Shown here piece by piece: positions 35,101-48,750 of a DNA stretch of 64,000 nt. Made by a program: the position numbers and the translations under genes. Source of the stretch: Phycomyces blakesleeanus NRRL 1555(-) (Eukaryota; Mucoromycota; Mucoromycetes; Mucorales; Phycomycetaceae); NCBI RefSeq assembly GCF_001638985.1, contig NW_017265151.1:186001-250000 (forward strand), given 5' to 3'. A model generated the notes under the pieces. It ran no database searches and had not been told where the DNA came from. It saw only the letters and a list, made by a program, of their open reading frames with translations. Position 1 is the stretch's first letter. Each line of letters opens with the position of its first letter.

Positions 35101-37862
35101 ATGAATATCAAAGATTTACTTAACAATGACTCTGAGACCAGAACAAGTGGTCATATGCTTGATGATTCGTTTTTTGTTAAACGCTCAAATCGGATTGAAG
35201 ACCGTATTATTGCCCAAGCCTGTGAAAAATTCAACAACAGGAACAAGGTTGCTACCACTGCCCCTATGGACTTTGACAAGTTCTTGGCTGCAGGCAATAG
35301 CAATCACAATGAAGCAGAGAGTATGGACACCGATGATGTTCAAGTAGAGTCTGTTGAGGAAATCAACGAAAACATCAACTATATGTCTGGTAAGAAATAA
35401 ACAACTAAAAAAACATTAGTATTAAATATAATTGTATCTAACTCTAAAACCCTAAATATATCAGATAATGACTATGGATATTCGCGTGTCCGTAACCCTG
35501 ACAGAGTGTACAATGCTCCAGTAGACCGTGTCACTGATTATGAACATTTTGTTCCCACACACGTGTCCAACAGTCGTGCACAGGCTGTCAGTCTGGAATT
35601 GTTTTCCATGTTTTTTGAGAACAACGTCTCTCGTGAAGTCTATGACAAAGGCATAAAAATTGTCAACAAGTACATGGCAGAACTTGGATCCAGTAAGTTT
35701 ATAATTAGTATACTCTTTTTATATCACATGCACTTACCACCATTTTAGGTAAAGTGGATTCCCTTCTGTCATACTACAGGGTAGACACCTTGTTGAAGGA
35801 GGAGTACCCAGTGAAGTCCGTTGCATACGATATGTGCATAAATGGATGCTTCCGGTTCTCAACAGTAGAAGAAGGAGACTTCATCGACGAGGATGAGACA
35901 TGTCCTCATTGCGGTGAGGACAGGTACAAAGTGGAGAGAGCGAGTGTAAAGCCTGCACAGACCTTTCAGATCGTGCCTCTCTCAGAGCAACTGCGGTTCA
36001 AACTCGCCCACCCCGAGGAACGGGCCAAGATGGCCTATGGTACAAGGTGTTTGGCTGGCAGACGTGAAGATGTACGTGAAGACATCTTCGATGGAGACGC
36101 AGTCGGACGGTTACTTGATTGTGGAGTGGTTGGTCTGGATGACATTTTGGTGTCCATGTTTGTTGACCAGTTCAACCCATTTAAAAATGCCAAAATGTCA
36201 TCCTCTGTTATTCATGGTATTAACCTGAATATCGATCTTAAAAAAAGGTATTTAAAAAAAAATAATTTAGATAAAGTTACTAATACGAACTACTTAGATA
36301 CAAGGCAGGTAACATGATGCAGTTGGCTATCATACCAGGACCTAACCATCCGAAAGATATCGCTTCGTTTTTGGAGCCGGTTCTCGATGACCTGAGAAAC
36401 TTGGGGGCAAATGGCCTGCAGTTTCAGACTGATTCTGGACTGGTGATTGCCAAGGTTCATCTTGTCATGGCGACTGGAGATACTCCAGCCGTCTCTGACT
36501 TGATGAACCTGGCACATCACAATGCCCATCACGGATGCAGAGCTTGCATCTCGTATGGTGCAAGAGATTCAAGCACGACTTGTATTGTGGAAAGAGACGG
36601 ACCGTCACTGTTGAGAACAGAAGAGAGTTTGCACCAGTCCGTTGGAGGCGTAAGTTGTAAACTGTTAAACAAAATAAATATTGATACCGTTTTAGATGTA
36701 CGGCGTCAAAGGGCCCAACGTCTTCAAGGACTTGCCCACAATGACCAGTACTGCTTTCTTCGGACTGGATGAGATGCACCTTCTAGGTCACGGTACAGGC
36801 CAGCAGCTGTACGTTGCACTTGGAGGAAAATTCTGCCCCACGATCAATGACGGTGGAAGAAATGCACATGGCATTCACTTGCAAGACCGGTTGAAACACC
36901 ACAGATACCCGTTTGCCCTGGATGTCAGTCTGGAAGATATCGACAAAGCAATTTGCGCATCCAGGGCCGATATACCAGCCGATTTCACGGGAACGTGGAG
37001 ATCCTTGAAGGAATCCAACGGCAAGAGGAAGGCTGTCGATTGGATAGACTTCCTCTTGTTTGTTGTTCCAACGATTGTCGTCGATCATTTCGTTTTTGAT
37101 CGTACGAAAGCAGCAGTGATGAAACTTGTTACTGCATGCAGAATTTCCCAGCAGTGGAGGATCACTGCTGCCAATATCCAAGAAACAGAGGAGTAAGTCA
37201 ATCGGATATATGCTGATCAGTGTTTTAATCATCTTTATAGGGCCATTGGTCGCTGGCATGCCTTCCTCCGTTGTGAGATCGAAGAAAAGAGGCTGAAGCC
37301 TACGGTTTTCGTGATGAACCAGCATATGCTGGTTCATCTCGGCTATATGATGCGGGAGATGAGTCCTCTGCGGGCATGCAGTTGTAGGCCAATCGAAAGG
37401 ACAATCGGTGTCTACAGCGCGGCAATCAAGTCGAGAAAGAAACCAGGAAAGAACATGGAGAATCTCTTGCTCAGAAAGGCAGCAATCAATCACTGTCTTG
37501 GTTGCCGACCTGTCATTTGTGCCACAAATGACAGAAGGACCAGCAACTTCGAGGTTGCAAGTAACGATGTTGCTGGTCCTCAACTTTGGTCCAGGCCAAC
37601 TCGAAGCTCTCTGGCTGAGTTGGCTGCCGCCATTGGCATAGAGTGCCAGGACTTGGTCCGCAGTTTGGTGCCTTTCTGGGCAAGAGAAGGCATTGTTTCC
37701 TTTGAGGAAAACGATGAAGGTGGTGGACGTGAAGTCTATCAAGGGGATCGCTGGCCTCGTCCACGACCCAAACGACGAGGCCATTCGGCACATTATCTGG
37801 CCTTCGCCAAAATACAACCAATAGGTTTTTTTTTCTTTGTTTTTTTTTCCCTATTCTTTTAA
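35101..37862 (+). CDS. Transposase, tnp2 family (Transposase_21-like), apparently intact
   Basis: Cut-and-paste transposase. Exons: 35101-35389, 35465-35692, 35749-36247, 36298-36649, 36696-37192, 37241-37862, all in phase, about 828 residues with no internal stop. An acidic N-terminal region is followed by a putative zinc site (CINGCFRFS ... CPHCGEDRY). The family hallmark is MMQLAIIPGPNHPKDIASFL, then EPVLDDLRNLGANG and LVMATGDTPAVSDLMNLAHH. C-terminally there is a block like the DUF4218 region: NQHMLVHLGYMMREMSPLRA followed by RPIERTIGVYSAAIKSR. The last residues (FFFFVFFSLFF) read through a poly-T tract, so the true 3' end may be a further spliced exon. Intactness suggests a young or active copy. 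Confidence 0.85.
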
Positions 37863-40800
37863 TACATATATAAACATTTAATTTCTTTAAAAAAAATCAC
37901 CCAAAACAATAGCAAAATCTGTTGCTATTACCATTTGATTTAAAATTTTTCAACGCCAGAAAAACCGAATTTATGGTATATCTAATTGATTGGCTGTGTT
38001 CTTGACTTTGATCAAACTTGCAAACAAAAAACAACACTCCTCTTTCTTTTCTCATTTAAAACGGCTGTCTGAGTTAAACAACCAAAAAAATTATGATTAC
38101 CGGCACAGAGCTTCTAAAAAGGGTTTAAATTGCTCTAAATTTAGAAAGGCTAACAGGAGTTTTAAATATGTGCAAAGATTTTGCAGATGTGCAGTTTTTT
38201 TTTGGAAATCCTTGCACATTATTTTCTATAGTGTAATATTTAAGGTATCGCGCTGTCAAACAAAAAGTGTGCCGATACTTCCATTCTGGCTATATTTTTT
38301 CCTTTGAATCTTTTATATATATATATATTATTAGTGATGTTTATAGTTAGTATTTTGTACAACCCAGCCGATTATGTTGTATAATTAATATATAATAAAA
38401 GCAATCTAGGTTATTGAACTTGTATAATACGGAGAATAATTGTTTGTGTGTGTGTTTGTACCAGTCAAACAATGTCCTCCTCCTGCTCATCTTTTCTCCT
38501 CCTCCTTCCTACTCCTTTTCCTTTTCTCTTTTTCTTTTGAAAAAAAAATCCTTCTTCCAAAATACAATGACATAATTTCGTAGCACAGTCGATAAGAATC
38601 GAACTTTTTGACGACAAGGAAAATAAAATACATAAAAATATAAATGAAAATGAAAAACGAAAATGAAGGAAAAATGTTACACACATGTTTATCGTTACCA
38701 GGTTACATTTACAGTTTAAAGTTTTAATAACCCGCTGATCCCAATATCTGTTTCAAGGGGAGGAAAGAAAGAGAAAAAAAACCAAAAAGCTCAATGTGTT
38801 TTATATATGTATATCTTTACATCAGTTTTTATACAAAATTTTATGCTCTTTTATATTTTTCTCCTAGAGAAATCACAACCTTTTTTTTTCTTTTTAATAT
38901 GTATTCTTATTATTCGTTTAGTTTTCATTGGCTTGTTAGCAGTGTATAAAAGCAATTAATATATACATATATTAAATCATAATAAATGGCTGTAATATAA
39001 AGTTTTATATATATATAATTTAAATTTAGTGTGTATACTCACTCGTTATTTGGCTTATATGAACTATGGAACAGCATTGGTAACTCAAGAACAAAAAGAA
39101 AATCCCGTGCTGTAATTATTTTCGTTGTTGTTGTTTTTCAGGTAGCTATAATAGGTGCTTATATATAGTTTGCTTAAAAGAAAAAGTAATTTAAAAGATA
39201 TTTCTTATCAAGGTAATCATTTGTACTGAACCTATATATATATTTGATGTTATCAAATTACAATTATTTAAATAATTAGTATTTTATTAGCAATCTTTTA
39301 ACAGATATTATTACTATTATATGTATATATGTGCGAATTTGCGTATGGCTTACACTAGAAACACAGGAAGCTCGAATATATTGTTTTCCATATATTATTC
39401 TTTTTCAAGCACGAGTAATCTTTATACAGATGGGTCAATCATATATCTTTTTAGTTTATTTTCAATGACAAACTTTGTAACGATAATCAATGTTTCAAAA
39501 AACATTAGCAGAAAATTGAAACCTTTTTCTTTTTAAAAATAAAATATAGAATAAATAAATTAATAGTGACTCGGTCAGACTTAACAATGATCCAAGAAAT
39601 GGGTTCATTGTTAACGGAGTATATTTTATTTTATTTTATTTTATTTTATTTTATATATATAAAACAGAGTGAGAATGGAGAATGGATTGTCTATTTATTA
39701 AAATAAAATAAAGGGTTTTTTTTCTGTTTCTTTACCACGTTTAATATACCAAGGATCATCTCTATAACAAAATCATTATTTTTGTTACTGTTATTTTCAT
39801 TTTCATTTTTTTTTCTGCCATTTGCTCCTAGAATATACAAAAGTTTGGACATCTATATAATCTCAGTAGTCTATAAAGATAAATACAAAACTCTATTGCT
39901 GGTTACAAAGCATGGATACCTCGCTATTCTACCAAAAATAAAAAAAAGCAACAACCTTAAGAACCATGTACGTGTGCGTTTATCATGGTATCTCATATAG
40001 TACTCTTTTAATTCGCCAAGATCCATTGATCAATCAATAAAGTTTAATAACAACACAGCTGGTTTTATTATATTCTTTGCTTTAAAGGAATTCTAAACCT
40101 AAATTTTATATTGGTATGATATTAAAGAAAGTTGATAAGCCAAGTTACAGATATGTACACAGTTAATAGTGAATAATATTAGCATCATATCCACAATACT
40201 CATATTAAAGATTTAGCATGTTAAAATTATTACAAGTATTAGATACTATATATCCAGTGAAAATCTAGTTTTAGAGCTTTTAATTTTTTTTAATTTTTTT
40301 TTACATCAATGCTGCGGCTGTGTGATTCCACACACAGACACACACACGCTGAGAGAGAAAGAGAGAGAGATCTACGCCAGTGATATTAGTAGTTGGCTCA
40401 ATGCGTTAATTGCACACCTTTAGTGACCACAGGGAATATCTAAAATGAGATGCTTATTGTAATTAAGTTTATTTTTTGTAAAAGAAAAGAAAAAAAGGGA
40501 AGGAAATGAAAGGGAAGAAGTGTATTTTCTTTGGACTAAGCCATCTTTAGGTCCTTTACTTTCAGTGGAATAATATTAAAGCTTAAAGTCCAAGAAAAAA
40601 ACACAGAAAAAATGTTGTTTTGTAGCAGATGCTTATTGAATGCTTGGTCAATTTTTTACTTTCTTTCTTTTTCCCGAAACTTATTAGTAGCGCCATATAC
40701 TACCTATGGTCTTTTATGTGCATGTGGGTGTGTACACAAACACACACGCACATGTACACAGCCGAAACACAAAAATATAGATACACAAATACGTATGTCT

Positions 40801-43800
40801 AGTTTTTTTCCGTATCCGTTGACCGTGCGTCAAAAAATTGCCTTTCTTTATACATTTGCTAGATTCCGCCACAACGCTTGAGCATTACTTCTCGTTGGCA
40901 AATGTACAAATATGGAAAACCTCCCAGAAAAAGCTAGAAGTTGCCGATCTCTTACAAGCCTAAAAGCAACAAACTTTTTCATGGTGCTTGCCAACTTTAA
41001 GGTCGTACCGATTCTCTGCATCAGAGAGATTTTAAGTAATCTTCGATCACAGTCCCCTCTCTCTCTTTTTTTGGGTTGCTTCTCTTATCCTTCTTCTTCC
41101 CATCCTTCCTCTACAGATCCTTCTTTTCAGTGGATTTATAACCAGTTTGACCAACTGTAGTTGGAATTATACACAAGGTAAAGAAGAAAAAATAGAAACC
41201 CTTGGTTAATATACATATATATCGAAAAAAATAGAGAGCATGTTATAGCAAATTATATAATAAACAATAGTTCTCGAGTTATTTTACTTTAATATAGCTG
41301 TTCAGGTATTGTTGTTATTGTTATTAAAAAATGAAGACATCTATATTTTCCTTGTAATAGAATAATCATGTGGAGTCAACACCTTGGCTAATAAAGGAAT
41401 TGTGTAAAGTAGCTTATTTATTTCAATTTGTTACCATAGCAACAATTTGGAGACACCATGGCAACATATTGCTACTGCATGTTACATATGCTGATGTTGT
41501 TACCATGACAATTCTTAAAATAGTCAATCAAAAGAAGAAGAAGGAATATATAGCTTAAATGAATTCTGTATACCCATACATTAGAAATACACAGCATGCA
41601 CACACACACACACACACACATGCTACATTCAAAAATAAATCAAAACACATAACACATTCCATAACAAGGAATTTCTTTTTCTACATTACAAGACTTCATT
41701 TTACTGCTGTGACCTAAAAATAAAGAAAAAGGAAAGAAAGAAAGAAAAAGGCATGCAGACAAAAGAAAATAAGCGGGAAACTTATGGTGAGGTCACCAGG
41801 TTAAGTGTTTTTTTTTAATCCTGACTCAAACTTCCTACAAGGTAATAATAGAATGTAAAGGCCCTTTGGTTGTAAAGAGTACAATAGTAATGATAATTAT
41901 AACAATGACGATGACGATGACGATGCTGAGAAAAGTAGTAGCAGTAGTAGTAGCAGTAAAGTGAAGTATATTTTTTATGCATTCATAATATATTTAGGAG
42001 GTCAAGCTAGCTAATGCCCAGTAATGTTCTTATAAAAGCAGTAACTGAGCTAATATTCCCTAATATTATTAACATTTTTAGACCTGTCAATAGATTTTAC
42101 CCTGGATATCTCCTTTTGAATACGGAATAATATATAGAGAAAGTAGCCGTTGACTTCATTCAAATTAAGTCATTAACTCCCTTTTTTTTTTCCCTATTCT
42201 AATAACCTAAAAACCTCTCGGCTAATAAAGAAATCCCCACCCCCTCCTCCTACGCTCTCTCTATCTAAATTAGCTCAGAATTTCACTACACCCTTACAGT
42301 GGTTTTTTTTTCTTAAAAAATAAAATAAAAATTAAAGAAAGCAAAGTAACCGTTTCTGAATTTTTCTCTATTTCCAAGAAGTAAATGTATATACATGCAA
42401 CTTATTACTATTATTATTATTTATATTTATATTTATATTTATATTCCTTATTACCATTACCATTACCATTGCCTTTATAAATTATAATTATAATCATAAT
42501 CATAATTACACTTTTCTCTCCCACAAGATTGAAAAAAGAAAGAAAAATAAAAAGATACAAGGCCCCTCGATCTTTAACGATTTACAGAAATTATTTTGTA
42601 ATTTAGATACACAAGGGTTTTGATAAGAAGCCAAAAACAAAGAGAGATAGATATAGGTATCAAAGAAATGTATCTTAATTCTCGATCTCTGGAACTCGCT
42701 AGCAGTATGACCTAAAAGAAATATAAAATAAAACGAAATATTAAAATAATAAATTGATTTTATTTTTCAATTGTAAATGCTGACGCCAAATTCGACAAAT
42801 AGAAAGAAAAAAAAAGATTGCAAGCCGTTTTCAAAAATGTGTGTTGTACAAGCAGAGTTTTCTTTTTATATACAAATCTCTCTTCACCGGGCTATTGTGT
42901 TACGCACGTTTTGTAATCAGATATTATATGATATACTATAAAAAATAAAAAATAAAAATAAAAGTTTAAGTGATTGTATATTTTGTTTTACATACATCTT
43001 TATTCCTATCAAATAGTCAAAGACATATTGCAGCTTGATCTTATTTTATTTTTATAGTATGAATTTGTAACATACAAAAAAGAGAATAACCCCGTATATA
43101 TATTATATCTATATATTTTACTTTCGATTAAAGTATTTTTTATATTACAGATCGAGATTGTCGGTGTTTACATTCCACCACAGTCTAAAAGTTAGGAGAA
43201 AGCTCTCGAATTGTATTTTTTTTTAAAAATAATAATAATAATACTACTACTAATAATCATAGAGAGAAATCCTAATTATTGTCAAAATTTTTTTAAAAGA
43301 AATGCTTTCTAAATCATGCTAGTTGTTCAATAATGGAATTTGACAAGGGGTATTTTTCTCTCTCTCTCTCTCTCTCTATCTCTTTCTGTAAAAGAATTAA
43401 GAGCATAAATATCTTAGTGAGAAGAGTAAATCTTTAAGAAACAAAGTCTTTAATATGTGTATTATGGCTCTAGATTGTATCCAACTTATAAAATATTTAC
43501 AAACTATAAGCAAGAATTTGTTTCTTGAGAAAATAGATAATAATAATAATAAGAATAATAATAAAATCGGGCCAATGATCTGGTCAGTTAACCGATTCTT
43601 CGGATTTAATTAAAAAATATATGTATAGAGATAATATTCTCAATACTGCGAGATGAATAAAACACACACACATACATAAATACATACATAATAATAATAA
43701 TAGGAATAGTAATAAAGGGGACCCTACATTGGGCTGAATTGCAGTTTCTCTGTCCTCTACCAAAAACGTCAAAGCATCACGAGAGAGTGGATTAGACGAA

Positions 43801-45036
43801 AGGGGGAAGAAAATGTTAGTAAAAAAAAAGAGGATGCCTCGAGAATTTAGAGCACTAGAATTGGTTCGATTTGACAAAAGAGATTAAAATCTAGAGAGAC
43901 TTATACATGGATCTATGTATCTATGGGTATATTTGTATTAAAGAATGATATCATACACTGGTCTGATTTCAGCAAAGAACATACAGTCTATACAAGAAAG
44001 GTATCTTTGATAATACAAGAGGTAATAAACCAATAATCGTGTATCCTGTTCACCTGTTAATTTTGGATGAACTCAAATGAGCCAAGGGCGATCATTAAGC
44101 ATAATTGAAATAGTACCAAGATTCCTAATTAATGACTACTAGAGAAAAAGAGAGAGAGAGATAGAGAATATGTATGTGCATGTAGCTTTTGCCTTCTCTA
44201 ATTACAAAAGAGCTTTAGAACCCATGCTTTTGGTGATTTGTGGTTGGTCGTGGTGGCCCAGTTGGAAGTAAATAAGCTACTAACAATAAGCTGATTCAAG
44301 CTAGAAGAATATTTTTTAGAAAAACAAGAAGAATATACCAAACTGCCTACATGTCAAGTATCCAGTATTTGAATTGAATTAATTTGCTTCTGACAAGAAA
44401 AACCAAAAAAAAAAAAACAAACAAACAAACAAACCAAAAAGAAAAAAAAAACAAGCTACAACACTATGCACAGACGTTTTTTTTTTAGTGAAATTAACAT
44501 AGGCTTACTACTGGCAAGATAATGTAATATGGACTTCTTTTTTTGATATTTTCAAAAATAGTAAGCTTGCATTCGCTTACGCTTTTGATCTGTATTTACA
44601 TATATAAACATATATAACTCAGGACCTCCTTTTAGTATAGTGAGCCAGAGATTAACATAGGAATAGTGTAGATATTTTTTATTTTAAAGAAAGAAAAAAA
44701 AAGCATAATTATCATTATAATTTCTTATTATATATATTTATATATGGTTTTGACTATAATTACCACTTGCTTGATCTATGGCTGCATTTCTGTAGTGCAA
44801 TAAATACTACACAAGTGATTCTAATTGTAAAATGTACTATTTATTATTCACTGTAAAAGCTAAGCACTTCTCAAGCGTCGAATTGATTAGTTATAGAAAA
44901 ACAGCATGTACCAAAAAAAAATACTGTTATTACTGGTAACACTAGCGGACTTTAAACAATTGATTCAGGGACGTATATATAGACACGTACAATTTGATGT
45001 TTCCACTTCTCTTTATCCACTGATTATACAGACATA

Positions 45037-45077
<41 letters not shown>

Positions 45078-45174
45078 CAAAATATATTATTATTACTATC
45101 ATTACCAGTAATTATATTGCAAAATTAATACATACCCATACCCATACATATTCATCTTAAGAAAGCAAAGAAAC
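37863..45174. other. Gene desert of 7.3 kb
   Basis: After the transposon right end no protein domain, RNA gene or further transposon was recognised. The DNA is strongly AT-rich with many poly-A/T and TA runs, CA/GT, GA/CT, GACGAT and AGT arrays. Short frames (39321-39536, 39782-40000, 40612-40881, 40912-41160, 43584-43877) have no recognisable content. The notable signal is three X-box-like motifs at 41430-41512. The right end must include the promoter of the bHLH gene; CCATACCCATACCC repeats lie near 45133-45147. Confidence 0.5.
41430..41512 (+). promoter_or_regulatory. Cluster of three RFX/X-box-like motifs
   Basis: GTTACCATAGCAAC (41430-41443), GACACCATGGCAAC (41452-41465) and GTTACCATGACAAT (41499-41512). 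The first fits the RFX-family palindromic X-box (GTTNCCATGGNAAC and variants) with one mismatch at the centre; the others have one to three mismatches. Known family: RFX factors, including yeast Crt1/Rfx1 and fission yeast Sak1, bind such sites. Occupancy here is inference. The nearest recognised gene is 3.7 kb away. Confidence 0.6.
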
Positions 45175-47067
45175 ATGCCATCAGACAAGAAAAAGACATC
45201 AAACTCTGGAAAATCCGCCCAACACACTATCAGCGATTTTATCGGTGCATTTGCCGTGACTCCATCTCACCCATTTGGTACATTTTTTTTCTGCTTGTAT
45301 ATTATTTGGATAATTATTTAGCGCTGAAAATTAAAGCTACATACATAATTCTTCACATTATTATCATTATAGTTTATTGATTAATATTAATATTATTCTT
45401 TTATTTACACAGGTATTTCATTTTCATCCAACATGTCACCAGTTGAAGAAAGGTAAATAGTAAGAATATTATGATTCAAATAAGGAGATCGACTATATTC
45501 TCTCTCTTTCTTTCTTTCTTTCTCTGTTGTATTGCTGCTATTAGCAAGTCTCCTTTTCTCACCATCAGATTACTATCATTCTTTTTCTTTTCGCTTTCAA
45601 TCACAGTGACATTGCTAATAGCGATAAAAGATCTGCCCACAATGCTCTCGAACGTCAGCGTCGAGAAGGTCTCAATACAAAGTACCAGCAACTTGCGCAT
45701 GCATTACCTTCTCTTCAGACCGTTCGTCGTCCCAGCAAAACCATGATTATCACAAGATCATTGGAATATGGTAAATAGCAAAACTAGAAAGCAATACCAG
45801 CTTATAGCAGCAGTAATAGTATTAATAATAATAAATCATCTTGTCTAGTTTCCACATCTGTTCAGCGTGAATCAACGTATCAGAAACAGCTGCGAATCTT
45901 GCGAGAAGAAAATGAAAAACTACGAAAACAAGCCCACAGATCAAGTGCGTTTTTGAAAAAGAAACTCCATCTAGATTCCTTCCAGACCAAGAAAAGCCCT
46001 GAAAACATAGCTACTACTAGTACTGTGAGTGGAAACAGCATCGGAGCAGGTAGCAAGAAAATCTCGTCGCCAGTGTCTCCTACTCCATCTGCTCGTGTGG
46101 TCAAGAAAAAGTCATCCAGATCATTCCTCAAGAAATTCACTTCAAAGCTCCACCCTCAGATGAGACCCAAACAGAAAGTCAAGTTTGAGCAGGAACAGAA
46201 ACAGGAACGAGATCGGGAACAAACCAAGAGATCCCCAGGCACTCAACAGCAGGCTTTTCAGGAAGAAGGCTCAGGCTCAGGTTCAGTTCCAGTTCCAGTA
46301 CCAATGCCAATTCCAGCCCCAGTGCCAGTGCCAGTGCCAGCGCAAATTAAAGCTCCAACGCCAATGCCAGTAGTCGACACAAACACAGTCGCTACCCTCT
46401 TGGCCACCCAGACCCCATTGTCCTCACCATCTTACTTATCTTCATCGACCATCTCTCCCCTACCACCTCACCCACTTCCTCCTCTGTTTAGTGCTCCTTA
46501 TTTATCTGCTCATTCTCCATATCCTTTATCGGTCAATCCAGCACTGATGCCCCAATTAGACGACACTCTTTCTCCTCTTGAGCAAGTTTGGCTAACTGAC
46601 AATTTGGCTGGACAAAGCGCGATGTACAGCTTTGATCAGACTAATATGAACACAACGGACTCTTATTTTATGGATTCACAGATGGTACAGATGCCACAAA
46701 ACATGTGTGGAGCTGGTGGGTTACATCAGCCCACCCACACACCATTAAACCAAACACCATCGACTCAGTATCCTGAAGCAATCGATTACAACAATCTTGA
46801 ATCTTATTATTATTTTGGTGTTCCATCCACAGACCCACTCTTCAACATGCCTTTACCTGTCACGAGTGCCGAGATGTCTCTCATTACATCTTACATTGAA
46901 CAAGAAGATATGTCACCGATATTTATGCAAAATATGTCAAGCAATGGTAAGGTTTTACTATTTTATTTATTTTGAGTGTATTGAAATCCCAAGATAATTA
47001 CGAAAAATACTAATATTATATACATTTATTACTTGATTATTTACCTATAGGCTATCCATACATCTAG
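45175..47067 (+). CDS. bHLH (Myc/Max-type) transcription factor
   Basis: E-box-binding nuclear regulator; targets unknown. Exons: 45175-45277, 45413-45452, 45607-45770, 45849-46946, 47051-47067, giving 473 residues. The basic region KRSAHNALERQRREGLN carries the class B triad H59, E63, R67 that reads CACGTG, followed by helix-loop-helix (to about residue 103). A leucine-rich coiled stretch follows (KQLRILREENEKLRKQ), suggesting a short zipper. The rest is low-complexity: Ser/Lys-rich, then a Pro-Val repeat (about residues 196-225), then Pro/Ser/Asn/Gln-rich sequence typical of activation domains. The final exon encodes only YPYI after a split glycine, so the extreme C-terminus is the least certain part. 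It stands alone between two deserts, as long upstream regions of regulators often do. Confidence 0.92.
46270..46362 (+). repeat. Coding Pro-Val minisatellite
   Basis: Degenerate 6-base units (CCAGTT, CCAGTA, CCAATG, CCAGTG and similar) encode alternating Pro with Val, Met, Ile or Ala within the bHLH protein, after a GGCTCA array encoding Ser-Gly. In-frame hexamer expansion would change linker length without breaking the protein. Confidence 0.8.
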
Positions 47068-48750
47068 ATGATTGAAATGGACTTTCCTATTACTATTCTT
47101 TCCATTTTATTTTATTTTATTATTTTATTTTATTTTTGCATTTTTCTAAAAGCATCCTTTATCCTGTTTTTACCTTTCAACATCACAAGCAAAAACCATC
47201 ATTTGGATTCAGCCGCAAATAACCAAGAAAGAAACTATACACGCACATACATACACAAACACAAACACAAAAGGCTGCTCTCAATCAACTCAATCAACTC
47301 TAATTCAATCCAACCTCGACCTCAACCTCAACCCAACCAAGAAATCAACCACTCACAAATGCTCAAACCCTAATCATATAACCCATTTTTTTTTCTCGAT
47401 GAAAAAAAAAGTAAAGCAACTCACGAAATGATCAGCAAAGATCGAAAAAAAAATCTCGATTTTCCCTTGTATCGAAGACGAAAAAAAAAATCCAACAAAA
47501 AAAATCCAAAAAAAAAAATCACAAAATATCTAGTGAATTTCAAACAGTATGCAATATTTTTTTTATTACTATTTTTTCCCATTTTTTTTGTTTCTTGTTT
47601 TTCTCTCTCTTTTTCTATAATATGCTTCTTTTTTCTTCTTCATCTTCTTCTTATTTATTTCCTACTATTCTATTTTATTCCACTTCATTCTACTAAATTC
47701 TATTCTACTCTACTCTACTATATTCTGCTATCATTATTGTCTTCTTTATTTCTTTGGTTTTTTTGTTCCTACTGTCATTTATTATTACTATTACTTGGTT
47801 CTCTCATTTATCTCAACAGGATTGAATTAATGCATTTTAGACCACAATTATTTTACCATGTTCTACTATTGTATATATAATATAATATAATATAATATAA
47901 TATAATATATATATATCTTGATGCTTTCCATTATAAAACTTTTAAACTATCAACTAGATCCACAGTATCTACTTTGATAGCCAACTTCTACTTGTTTCTA
48001 TACTACTTTATACGATTTATGAAACTTTTCACAATATATATATATATACATACATATATGATATTATATGTATTTATAGATACAGTCATGTATTATATCC
48101 AAAATAATATAATTTGGTTTCAGGAGAAAGTTAAAAAAAAACAGAAAAAAAACAGATATTTAGATAAATAGATAGACGGCGAGATATTCAAAACCTCAAT
48201 TGAAACAAGGGATAAGTGTACCACAAGGAGTAAATTCTAGATCGAGAAAGACATATATAGCACTCTCTAAAAAGTGGTTTCTTAATTCGCTTCTTTTTTT
48301 TTCTTTTTCTTTTGGCCATGTTATGGTAATAGTGTGTTCATCAAAATACACACACAAAAAATCAACCTTGTTGATCTCCATTTTTATTATTACTATTACT
48401 ATTATTCAATTTGATGACATTGCACAAGCTACCCATCAAAGGTCTTATGACAATCCAGATCACAAATATATATAGTGGTTTACGATTCACGGTGTCTAAC
48501 TGTTTATTTATATATCTACTAAAAGGTAACCAATATTCTTTTTAAAGAAAACAAATGTAAATTGGGGTATCAAGTACAACGTAAATATAATCATATTAGA
48601 ATAATACAAAATAACACAAAAGCAACTGCAAAAAGAGAAATGGCTTGTCTTTATATGATGTGTAAAAATTACGCAAATAATATGTACATATATATATAAG
48701 TCCAACTACCATGACAACATACCTAGAACGCACCCATGACCACCACCTTA

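Larger units (their letters stand above)
34256..38233. mobile_element. tnp2-class (CACTA/Plavaka-like) DNA transposon
   Basis: Proposed limits run from CACTGTAGGAAA (34256) to its imperfect inverse TTTTCTATAGTG (38222-38233), about 4.0 kb, with TA just outside each end. Inside are a divergent pair: a small coiled-coil gene (34516-34863, -) and a six-exon transposase (35101-37862, +). Subterminal TGTGCA motifs occur in both orientations at both ends, the pattern expected for binding sites of a transposon-encoded accessory protein. The transposase family is well supported. The exact ends are tentative: the terminal match is only about 9 of 12 and no longer target duplication is evident. Confidence 0.68.

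Noticed and set aside
36783..37817. Long antisense open frame of 344 codons under the transposase
   Set aside because: It is a shadow of the sense codons. It runs through a sense intron, has no domain and is explained by GC-richer coding composition; the sense frame carries the family motifs.
47428..47880. Open frame of 150 codons after the bHLH gene
   Set aside because: Lys runs followed by Phe/Leu/Tyr/Ser runs come from poly-A and pyrimidine tracts in the 3' region.
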